Of a stretch of 7,676 nucleotides of DNA, positions 1-5,254 are shown one piece after another. The stretch comes from Desulfatitalea sp. Its GTDB lineage: Bacteria; Desulfobacterota; Desulfobacteria; Desulfobacterales; Desulfosarcinaceae. The notes under the pieces are model-generated. The model saw nothing but the letters and a program-made list of their open reading frames with translations, had not been told where the DNA came from and did no database searches. The DNA is taken from NCBI GenBank assembly GCA_013041835.1, contig JABDRH010000546.1, positions 1 to 7,676 on the forward strand, read 5' to 3'. Positions within the stretch are counted from its first letter, which is position 1. Every line of letters starts with the position of its first letter. The position numbers were made by a program, and so were the translations under genes.

Positions 1-1020
1 GTTGAAGGCCGGCGGCGCCGGGTCAGCGCCGAATTCGTGGGCAAAAGCGTAAAAACCGCCAGGCTGGGGAAAGTTGAACTCGGTGACAAACCCAAGCCAA
101 TCCTTTTCAATGTGTGCCAGGCGGTCAAGAATACGCCCTGCCATATCAAAACTACCGTGAATGCCGCCGATATGGATGCCACGGTAGCCGAGCCCTTTGA
201 GCACCGCGGCCAGCCGCGCGGCGCGCTCGACGGCGGCATCGCGGCCGGCCGCTTTGTCGCGCCACTCCTGCCGCACACGCCGGAGAAGCTTGTCGGCCAC
301 CACCGCCCCCGGCACCCGGCCGCTGTTCATGATGGCGGCCGATTTGGGATTGAGCACATAGACCGACCCCAGGCTGGGCAGCGCAAAGCGCATGTGTCGC
401 TGAATCTGCATCAATTCGTAAAACTTGCGGGCGTCATAGCCCAACTGGGTGATGAGAAACCGTGCGCCGGCCGCCGCCTTGCGGCACAGCTTGGCATACT
501 GGGCAAAACACTCCGCTTCGGTCTGTTTGAAGGGAGAAACGGCGCAGCCTGCAAAGAAGGAGTCCGGGTCACCGGCTGCTTCCAGTCGTTCGCTGAGCAT
601 TTCAAACATGATTTGCAATTGCACCGAATCAAGATCGAACACCGGCGCCCCCTGACCGCCGAAGCCTTGGCCCGCGTAATCCCCGCTGAGCGCCAGAATG
701 TTTTTCATACCCATGTGCGCCAACTGCAGGGCGCGGCTTTCCATACCCACCCGGTTCATATCGCGGCAGGTGAAATGGACGATGACATCCATGCCGATGT
801 TGAAAATTTCATAGCCCAGCACGTCGGGGCTCAGCGACGGGTTGCCACCGGGATTATCGGTGATGGAGACCGCCGACACCCGTCCGTCAGCAAAGGCATC
901 CCGGGCAATGCCCATAACGGTGTCCACGGTTCGCCCCATCGCCTCCCGGCCAGGCACCAATTCAAGCGTCACAACAAAATGATCGGTGTCGTGAAGGTCA
1001 CTCTGGAAGATGCGGAGCAT
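1..1020 (-). CDS. metF: Methylenetetrahydrofolate reductase, MetF family (3' end beyond the left edge)
   Basis: This gene should reduce 5,10-methylene-THF to 5-methyl-THF in the cytoplasm, feeding methionine synthesis or the methyl branch of the Wood-Ljungdahl pathway. The frame is open for 340 codons from ATG at 1020 to the left edge with no stop, so the protein is cut. Family marks seen: TLELVPGR (residues 18-25, with the Glu expected in the active site), SITDNPGGNP (52-61), HFTCRDMNR (82-90), LALSGDY (109-115), GCAVSPFK (158-165) and FLITQLGYDARKF (188-200). An in-frame TAG at 1030-1032 limits the start, and AGGGA sits 6 nt before the ATG. Plain bacterial MetF is about 290-300 aa. This one continues past 340, and residues 305-340 (EFNFPQPGGFYAF region) look like the start of an MTHFR C-terminal domain. 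That extension is inferred because it is cut. The enzyme family call is firm; which pathway it serves is not. Confidence 0.9.
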   Translation of the reverse strand, partial: MLRIFQSDLHDTDHFVVTLELVPGREAMGRTVDTVMGIARDAFADGRVSAVSITDNPGGNPSLSPDVLGYEIFNIGMDVIVHFTCRDMNRVGMESRALQLAHMGMKNILALSGDYAGQGFGGQGAPVFDLDSVQLQIMFEMLSERLEAAGDPDSFFAGCAVSPFKQTEAECFAQYAKLCRKAAAGARFLITQLGYDARKFYELMQIQRHMRFALPSLGSVYVLNPKSAAIMNSGRVPGAVVADKLLRRVRQEWRDKAAGRDAAVERAARLAAVLKGLGYRGIHIGGIHGSFDMAGRILDRLAHIEKDWLGFVTEFNFPQPGGFYAFAHEFGADPAPPAFN

Positions 1021-1031
1021 GTACAGTCCCT

Positions 1032-1060
1032 ATCATAGCCCTTGCCAACACTGTTTTCAA
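1032..1060 (-). promoter_or_regulatory. Candidate sigma-70 promoter for the metF-like gene
   Basis: On the minus strand TTGAAA (1060-1055) and TATGAT (1037-1032) are 17 bp apart, a good match to the consensus. Transcription would start near 1025, only about 5 nt before the ATG at 1020 and inside the Shine-Dalgarno sequence. The message would then be nearly leaderless, which makes this assignment uncertain despite the good hexamers. Confidence 0.35.
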
Positions 1061-1070
1061 AAGCTACATT
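1042..1070 (+). promoter_or_regulatory. Candidate sigma-70 promoter for the ParD-like gene
   Basis: TTGCCA (1042-1047) and TACATT (1065-1070) are separated by 17 bp, and the spacing to the ATG at 1101 leaves a leader of about 24 nt carrying GAGG. It overlaps the opposing metF-side promoter candidate, so the two genes may compete for polymerase. ParD-like antitoxins often bind their own promoters, so autoregulation here is possible but not shown. Confidence 0.45.
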
Positions 1071-1100
1071 TGTGCAAAATACTACCAAATGAGGCCCGCA

Positions 1101-1364
1101 ATGGCACATCCCATGCGATTAAGCACCGAATTGGTCGAAGCCGCGGAACGCGCCGGCCGGATTCAGAAGCGGTCGGTTCCCAAGCAGATCGAATACTGGG
1201 CCGCCATCGGCAAGGCGATGGAAAACGTCATCAATTATTCCGATATATTTGCCGTTTTGCAAGGTTTTAAGAAAATCACCATTGTCAATAAGGGGAACTA
1301 TTCATGGCACCAAAACCCATTGCCCGAATGGGCCACCCGGCTCCTGGCCGAAAACGGCCAATAG
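1101..1364 (+). CDS. ParD-like antitoxin family protein (ribbon-helix-helix), no toxin partner
   Basis: This 87-aa protein resembles the ParD_like antitoxin family of type II toxin-antitoxin systems. The short N-terminal segment MRLSTELVEAA (residues 5-15) fits the DNA-binding beta strand and first helix of a ribbon-helix-helix fold. RSVPKQIEYWAAIGKAME (24-41) is the family signature. The ATG at 1101 is chosen because GAGG at 1091-1094 lies 6 nt upstream; the in-frame ATG at 1089 would place this motif inside the gene. No ParE/RelE-type toxin lies on either side: upstream is metF on the other strand and downstream is a convergent HD-domain gene. It may be an orphan antitoxin, a transcription regulator derived from one, or a broken pair. 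Residues after about 62 do not match a pattern I know and may be a non-homologous tail. The family call is fairly secure from the signature; function as an antitoxin is not. Confidence 0.75.
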   Translation: MAHPMRLSTELVEAAERAGRIQKRSVPKQIEYWAAIGKAMENVINYSDIFAVLQGFKKITIVNKGNYSWHQNPLPEWATRLLAENGQ

Positions 1365-1375
1365 CCGAATGCGTC
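1304..1375 (+). pseudogene. Possible remnant of a peptide deformylase start
   Basis: Inside the 3' end of the ParD-like gene, in a different frame, AAGGGG (1290-1295) precedes an ATG at 1304 by 8 nt. The first residues, MAPKPIARMGHP, closely resemble the N-terminus of many bacterial peptide deformylases (an I-x-R-M-G-x-P pattern). After about 22 residues the resemblance ends. No deformylase motif of the GxGLAAxQ, EGCLS or HExDH type follows, because the sequence runs into the convergent HD-domain gene. What is visible fits a deletion that left only the ribosome-binding site and first codons of a lost downstream gene. It could also be chance. The right limit given is approximate. Confidence 0.25.
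1345..1360. repeat. Perfect short inverted repeat (TGGCCG-AAAA-CGGCCA)
   Basis: A 6-bp GC-rich stem with a 4-nt loop lies at the very end of the ParD-like reading frame, directly before its stop. It stacks beside the hairpin at 1361-1387. Read on the minus strand the loop is TTTT. It could form in the 3' end of either convergent transcript. Confidence 0.4.
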
Positions 1376-1387
1376 CCTTCGGTCTAT
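1361..1387. terminator. Hairpin between convergent genes, possible bidirectional terminator without a U tract
   Basis: ATAGCCGAA (1361-1369) pairs with TTCGG plus CTAT (1378-1387), giving a 9-bp stem with a single bulged T (1383) and an 8-nt loop. The stop codon of the ParD-like gene (1362-1364) sits in the left arm, and the stop of the HD-domain gene (complement of 1384-1386) in the right arm. No run of T follows on either side, so classic rho-independent termination is doubtful. RNA stabilisation or rho-assisted 3' ends are alternatives. Confidence 0.35.
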
Positions 1388-1932
1388 CGGTCATCAATCA
1401 GTTCGCCCACCTGCCAGGGGCTGAAGGAGAGGTGGGAAAAAAGCCGCTGCTCGAGTTTTTCGGTTTGGCTCCACACGTGTTCAAGCATTTTGCGGTGTGC
1501 AGGCGTCTTGACATAGCGCTGTAAAATATAGGCCATGCGGTCGGCCAAAGGCACAACATTGTCATGGAGAACCCGTTTGTCTGCGTAATTTACGACTTCA
1601 GCCTCTGTGGGCGCCTCGTCGGCAAAGTATGCATCCAGGACCACATGCTGGCGAACGATGTGGCCCACTTCAGGAAAGCCCCTGTCGGCCAGGTATTCCC
1701 CGCCGGTATGGGAGTGGTTCTCGCCGGTGGCAAAACTGCGTGACTTGGTAATGTCGTGCAACAAAGCCGAGGCGGTCACCAGCGGCCGGTTGAGCGGCAC
1801 GCCAGCGCCGATTAGCGCATCCGTCAAGAGCAGCGCCACTTTGCAGACCAGCTTGGAGTGGTCCTGAATATGCTCGGGCATATGCATGTCGACCAACATT
1901 TTCAGGCACTCTTTTCGAGGAGGAATTTGCAC
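1384..1932 (-). CDS. HD-domain (HDIG-type) phosphohydrolase
   Basis: This is a 182-aa cytoplasmic metal-dependent phosphohydrolase of the HD superfamily; the substrate cannot be read from sequence. The metal-binding pattern is visible: His25 (EHIQDHS), His59-Asp60 in ALLHDITK, His73/His75 in the ENHSHTGGEYL stretch, His91/His96, and Asp118 in NYADKR. These cover the residues expected of a one- or two-metal HD site. The start is GTG at 1932, giving MQIPPRKECLKML. That opening is typical of this stand-alone HD family (a P-x-R-x-E-C-L motif), and AGGAG lies about 9 nt upstream. ATG codons at 1897, 1885 and 1879 would cut into the conserved helix. The gene is convergent with the ParD-like gene and divergent from the lipoprotein gene, so it probably forms its own transcription unit. 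Nothing links it functionally to the neighbouring antitoxin-like gene. Confidence 0.85.
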   Translation of the reverse strand: MQIPPRKECLKMLVDMHMPEHIQDHSKLVCKVALLLTDALIGAGVPLNRPLVTASALLHDITKSRSFATGENHSHTGGEYLADRGFPEVGHIVRQHVVLDAYFADEAPTEAEVVNYADKRVLHDNVVPLADRMAYILQRYVKTPAHRKMLEHVWSQTEKLEQRLFSHLSFSPWQVGELIDDR

Positions 1933-1969
1933 CCCCGTGATTCTCCTGCTAAATTTCTATTCCATGCGT

Positions 1970-1985
1970 TTGACTTTAGCGTCAA
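1970..1985. promoter_or_regulatory. Operator-like inverted repeat TTGAC-N6-GTCAA
   Basis: A perfect 5+5 bp palindrome with a 6-bp spacer lies near the middle of the 139-bp divergent spacer between the HD-domain gene and the lipoprotein gene. It is 38 bp from one start codon and 86 bp from the other. The size and symmetry suit a dimeric regulator. Its right arm also gives a TTGACG -35-like element for the minus strand, but I see no good -10 box at 17 bp. No regulator gene is adjacent, so this is only a candidate. Confidence 0.25.
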
Positions 1986-2004
1986 TGGGGCGCCCTGTCC
2001 ACTT

Positions 2005-2032
2005 TTGTTTGCCGCAATCCCGATGGTACTAT
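2005..2032 (+). promoter_or_regulatory. Candidate promoter for the lipoprotein hydrolase gene
   Basis: A weak TTGTTT -35 (2005-2010) and a TACTAT -10 (2027-2032) are 16 bp apart. The -10 is preceded by TG one base away (an extended -10), which can make up for a weak -35. The leader to the ATG at 2072 would be about 33 nt. Confidence 0.4.
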
Positions 2033-2071
2033 CATCTGAAATAGTTGGATAGCAAATAAACAGGAAGAAGC

Positions 2072-4000
2072 ATGAACGCTCAAAATCTTGCATTGGTTGG
2101 CATGAAAAAACATCTGTCTTTTGCTTACAGTCGGAAGACCGTCACTTTTTTGATAATGTGTTTGGTTACAACGGGCTGCGCCCTGATTCAATTAAAGAAA
2201 GAGAATGCCAAAGGCCTATCCTCCACCGTCCTGGTCGGGCGTATTTCTACTGCATTTCCATGTGACGGCCCCATTATAGTGGCTGCCTATTCCATGAATC
2301 AGGGCAAAAGAGAGGTGGCCCATTATTCCGTTCTGCATACTTATGGTGAATACGAACTCATAGTTGCCAAAGGAAATTATTACGTATTTGCGTATTGGGA
2401 CAAAAACAGCAACCTGATTTATGACGCCAACGAACCGGCCGGACAATATGGTAACCCGAAAATGGTTACTGCACCGGCCGGAGGCGTTGTTGGGAATATT
2501 AATATTGCTATACCGTTTAAAACGCAAACGATTCATGTACCCTCTGGATTTGAAGTCTCATCGATTAAGCCCAATACGCTTTGCAGTCGGCAGGCGGGCG
2601 ACATAACGGACTTAGATGACGAACGCTTTTCTGAGGAACTTGGAACAAAAGGCTTTTGGGAGCCTTTTTCATTTTTCAAGCAGTTTGGTGGAAATATCTA
2701 TTTTCTCGAAGAGTATGATCCTGCAAAAACACCGATTCTTTTTATTCACGGCGCCAGCGGAACGCCCAAAGGCTGGCGCTATTTTGTAAATAATATCGAT
2801 AGATCTCGTTTTCAGCCCTGGTTTTTTTATTATCCGTCCGGATCCCGAATTAATGGCATGTCATACCTGTTGCTTTGGAAATTAACCAACCTCCAAGCCA
2901 AATATCATTTCAACCAAATTTATATTACCGCGCACAGCATGGGCGGGCTGGTTGCCAGATCATTTATTATCAATCATGATGACCAATTCCCATATGTGAA
3001 ACTTTTCATCGCGCTGGCAACGCCGTGGGGCGGCGACAGGATGGCCGAATACGGTGTTAAGCAATCTCCAGCAGTAATACCATGTTGGATCGATTTGCAG
3101 CCAGAAGGCGATTTTATAAAATCCTTATACACAACGAAACTGCCGGAACATGTCAGTTTCTATATGTTTTATGGACACAAAGGCAGTCGAAACCCATTTC
3201 GGTCGAACAATGATGGCACCATTACCCTTTCCAGCCTTTTGGACCATAGGCCTCAATCCGAGGCGAAAATGAATTATGCATTCAATGAAGATCATGGAAC
3301 CATACTTTTCAGCAAGGACGTGTTGGCACAATATAATGCAATTCTTAATACGTTCGATGAAAAACAAAGGGCATCCCTTCATCGCTCCGGAGGATACCTC
3401 AAAATCCTCTTTTCATACGACTATCCGTTCGATGGCGTGAGGCCTTCGCCTACCCTTCTACTGCAGCCTGTTGGCAAAAAGAATGCGGAAACGGTTATCG
3501 AATTAAGTGCCTATGATAGCGGCAGAATACTTGGCCCTTTCCCCGTTGGGGACTATTTAGCAACCTTTGGCGCTTTTACTGCCATCGGTAGAAATGATGT
3601 ACCTGTGACGATTGCGAACACTGAAACAAGTGAGCTGAAATACATATTGACGCCTGACAATGTAATTTATGGGTGTTTAATATCCGCTATGCAATCGAAG
3701 GACTGGGGAGCCGGGATGCCGTATGAGGCGAACTTCACGATACAATCCATTACATTGAATGGTGCCGGTATTCATCGAAAACTCCAATTGCTTGAAGGTG
3801 ACGATGTCAATATATTTTTTGACTATACTGTTTCGCGTGCAGATTTGTACTACAAAGGAAATTTCGTTTTCTTCGGATTGCCCCCTGGAGAATACGAGCT
3901 CATTATCCATGCGAAAGGCTATAAACCGTTCTTAAAAAAGTGTTTTGTCAAGACGGGCATGCAATTAGATCCGATGCTTATTGAGTTGACACCTGAATAA
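2072..4000 (+). CDS. Lipoprotein with alpha/beta-hydrolase (esterase/lipase-like) core flanked by beta-sandwich-like regions
   Basis: This 642-aa protein is predicted to be exported and lipid-anchored. A basic stretch (Lys12-Lys13, Arg21-Lys22) precedes a hydrophobic segment ending in LVTTGC, with Cys36 as the likely lipidated residue. Residues 51-150 look like a small beta-sandwich and contain a 12-residue EF-hand-like loop (Asp110, Asn112, Asn114, Asp118, Glu121). The hydrolase core spans about 215-425: FIHGASG (224-230) for the oxyanion region, AHSMGG (287-292) with nucleophile Ser289, then probable Asp381 (NNDGT) and His408 (EDHGT) completing the triad. Residues 440-642 again look all-beta, with an FxGLPPGEYEL turn (600-610) typical of carboxypeptidase-regulatory-like domains. 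The ATG at 2072 is preferred: AGGA lies 6 nt upstream, while the ATG at 2102 has none. The gene is A+T-rich compared with its neighbours. An ester or lipid substrate is likely, but it is not identified. Confidence 0.8.
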   Translation: MNAQNLALVGMKKHLSFAYSRKTVTFLIMCLVTTGCALIQLKKENAKGLSSTVLVGRISTAFPCDGPIIVAAYSMNQGKREVAHYSVLHTYGEYELIVAKGNYYVFAYWDKNSNLIYDANEPAGQYGNPKMVTAPAGGVVGNINIAIPFKTQTIHVPSGFEVSSIKPNTLCSRQAGDITDLDDERFSEELGTKGFWEPFSFFKQFGGNIYFLEEYDPAKTPILFIHGASGTPKGWRYFVNNIDRSRFQPWFFYYPSGSRINGMSYLLLWKLTNLQAKYHFNQIYITAHSMGGLVARSFIINHDDQFPYVKLFIALATPWGGDRMAEYGVKQSPAVIPCWIDLQPEGDFIKSLYTTKLPEHVSFYMFYGHKGSRNPFRSNNDGTITLSSLLDHRPQSEAKMNYAFNEDHGTILFSKDVLAQYNAILNTFDEKQRASLHRSGGYLKILFSYDYPFDGVRPSPTLLLQPVGKKNAETVIELSAYDSGRILGPFPVGDYLATFGAFTAIGRNDVPVTIANTETSELKYILTPDNVIYGCLISAMQSKDWGAGMPYEANFTIQSITLNGAGIHRKLQLLEGDDVNIFFDYTVSRADLYYKGNFVFFGLPPGEYELIIHAKGYKPFLKKCFVKTGMQLDPMLIELTPE

Positions 4001-4248
4001 TCCCTCCGACCTTAAATCCAAAGGAAAACGCAAGCTCAAAATGACTTTCATGAGCAAACAGCATAAGATTACAACCCTATTTAGTATGGCGGAAATCATA
4101 TCTGGTCTGAAAATGTTTCTTTTCATTCGGCCATGTTATTTATCCGACGCTGAAGGTCTTGAAAAGGACGACACACCCATCGATGGCCTGAAACATTCAG
4201 GGAAAGTGCATGCAGGATATGCAGATATCACATTTTATGCCGAAACCC
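4001..4248. other. A+T-rich spacer between convergent genes
   Basis: This spacer separates the lipoprotein gene from the convergent SDR gene. It keeps the A+T-rich composition of the lipoprotein gene and changes sharply to GC-rich sequence at the SDR stop. I see no terminator hairpin with a T tract on either strand. A small imperfect tandem repeat of ATGCAG units lies at about 4209-4224. The spacer is mostly filled by a weak open frame listed separately. Confidence 0.5.
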
Positions 4249-4250
4249 TT
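4041..4250 (+). pseudogene. Weak ORF, possible truncated gene remnant
   Basis: An ATG at 4041 opens a frame that would run to 4349, but its last 100 bases overlap the real SDR gene on the other strand and there become Arg/Pro-rich, typical of antisense reading. Only the part up to about 4250 could be genuine. It has no Shine-Dalgarno sequence at proper distance (AGGAAA ends about 14 nt upstream) and no clear signal peptide. The stretch KVHAGYADITFY (about residues 55-66) faintly resembles the opening GxxxxDIT motif of neutral ceramidase-like enzymes. That resemblance is weak. It may be the 5' part of a lost gene or non-coding DNA. Confidence 0.2.
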
Positions 4251-5064
4251 AAACAACCCCCTTGGGCATGGGGTCGATTCGTTCTGATGCGAGCACGTAA
4301 CCGCCATCCAGGCGCAAAACGCTGCCGGTCATGTACGGGGCGTCGTTGATGAGGAAGCTTACGGCGCGTGCGACATCGTCGGGGCGACCGGTGCGGCCCA
4401 CAAGGGTGTGGTCGATCACAGCCTGTTTGCCGTCATCGTCCAGCAGGTCCCAACCCCGGGTGTCTTGTGCATGACGGGTATCGAAGATGCCCAGCATAAT
4501 TTCGTTGACGCGCACCTGGGGCGCCCCCAGTCGCGCCCAGGTTTCGGTGAGGATCGCAATTCCCCGGTTGGCGGCGGCGTATCCTTCGTTGAAAAGCAGG
4601 CTGGCCGGCCCACTGCGGCCCACGAGAGCCGCGATGGAGGAGATGTTGATCACAACGCCGTCGCCTGAGCGTTTTAAATGCGGTAGTGCGGCGCTGAAGG
4701 CCCACTGCTTGGCTCGCAGGGTCGTGGCCATCTCCAGGTCCCACTGCTCCTGGACATAGGCGCCGTGAACCACGGGCATGCCCCCCCGTTCGATGTTGTT
4801 GACCAGGATGTCCAAGCGTCCGAACCGGTCGATGGTGCGCGACATGAGTGCTTTTACTTGGTCCTGCTCGCGCAGGTCGGCCTTTACGATCAGATGTTCG
4901 GGACCTGCTGCGGCGGCATCTTTGGCCAACTCGGGCAAGGCTTCGGGCCAATCGTAATGAGTGTAGACCACTCGTGCGCCGCTGCCGGCCAGATCGAGTC
5001 CCACGGCTTTTCCGATGCCTTTGATGCTGCCGAGCACCAGGGCGACTTTGTTCTTCAGTGTCAT
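4249..5064 (-). CDS. Short-chain dehydrogenase/reductase (SDR) with altered active site
   Basis: This 271-aa protein has the fold of a classical SDR, an NAD(P)-dependent oxidoreductase. Visible marks are the cofactor loop GSIKGIG (residues 12-18), the ADL acidic strand end (62-64), VNN (88-90), NISSIAALVGR with Ser142/Ser143 (140-150), and a C-terminal TGSVLRLDGGY (246-256) typical of the family. The active site departs from the norm. Tyr162 is followed by Ala-Ala-Ala-Asn, so Asn166 stands where the catalytic Lys belongs. About six extra residues lie between the Ser and Tyr. Thr replaces the usual Asn in the VNL-type helix (about 114-116), and NNAG has become NNIE. It may be a divergent reductase or a non-catalytic SDR. 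The start at 5064 has AGGAG 5 nt upstream; an in-frame ATG at 5103 is longer but lacks family similarity and lies upstream of the likely transcript start. Confidence 0.85.
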   Translation of the reverse strand: MTLKNKVALVLGSIKGIGKAVGLDLAGSGARVVYTHYDWPEALPELAKDAAAAGPEHLIVKADLREQDQVKALMSRTIDRFGRLDILVNNIERGGMPVVHGAYVQEQWDLEMATTLRAKQWAFSAALPHLKRSGDGVVINISSIAALVGRSGPASLLFNEGYAAANRGIAILTETWARLGAPQVRVNEIMLGIFDTRHAQDTRGWDLLDDDGKQAVIDHTLVGRTGRPDDVARAVSFLINDAPYMTGSVLRLDGGYVLASERIDPMPKGVV

Positions 5065-5080
5065 AGGCGCTCCTATCAAG

Positions 5081-5096
5081 CATGGCCGGCGCCATG
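5081..5096. promoter_or_regulatory. Inverted repeat CATGGC-CGGC-GCCATG at the SDR promoter
   Basis: A perfect 6+6 bp palindrome with a 4-bp centre overlaps the start-point side of the proposed SDR promoter and part of its -10 box. It could be a repressor-binding site or, if transcribed, a short hairpin just before the ribosome-binding site. Confidence 0.3.
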
Positions 5097-5122
5097 GTAG
5101 CATCTGCGCCGGTCGTGTTCAA
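5094..5122 (-). promoter_or_regulatory. Candidate sigma-70 promoter for the SDR gene
   Basis: On the minus strand TTGAAC (5122-5117) and TACCAT (5099-5094) are 17 bp apart, and TG one base before the -10 gives an extended -10 element. Transcription would start near 5087, leaving a leader of about 23 nt with AGGAG. This supports separate expression of the SDR gene from the upstream two-component/protease genes. Confidence 0.45.
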
Positions 5123-5254
5123 GGGCAGCCGACCCAACAGCAGGGCGGTTGCATGTCGCTTTCTTTTTACCACGAACTATCGGATATTTCAGCACAAATG
5201 CGCAATCATTGATCGGTCGTAAATTGGGGGGTTGAACGCTCGGCTTTCATCTAT

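Noticed and set aside
37..1038. Long plus-strand open frame opposite metF
   Set aside because: It is antisense to a well-marked MetF protein, rich in His, Arg and Gly without any recognisable motif, and owes its length to the GC-rich codon bias of the true gene.
1102..1117. Sigma-54-like element (TGGCAC-N5-ATGC)
   Set aside because: It is a near match to -24/-12 but lies over the first codons of the ParD-like gene with no gene start at the right distance downstream; probably chance.
1101..1932. ParD-like gene plus HD-domain gene as a toxin-antitoxin pair
   Set aside because: The genes are convergent with separate start signals, and the HD protein matches a stand-alone phosphohydrolase family rather than a known toxin partner of ParD-like proteins.
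4433..5173. Long second minus-strand frame through the SDR gene
   Set aside because: Its product is Arg/Ser/Gly-rich and motif-free, while the other frame has full SDR marks, a strong ribosome-binding site and a complete C-terminus.
5153..5212. A 19-codon plus-strand ORF with AGGG upstream
   Set aside because: It lies in the spacer between the protease and SDR genes, has no recognisable features, no clear promoter, and short ORFs of this kind are expected by chance.
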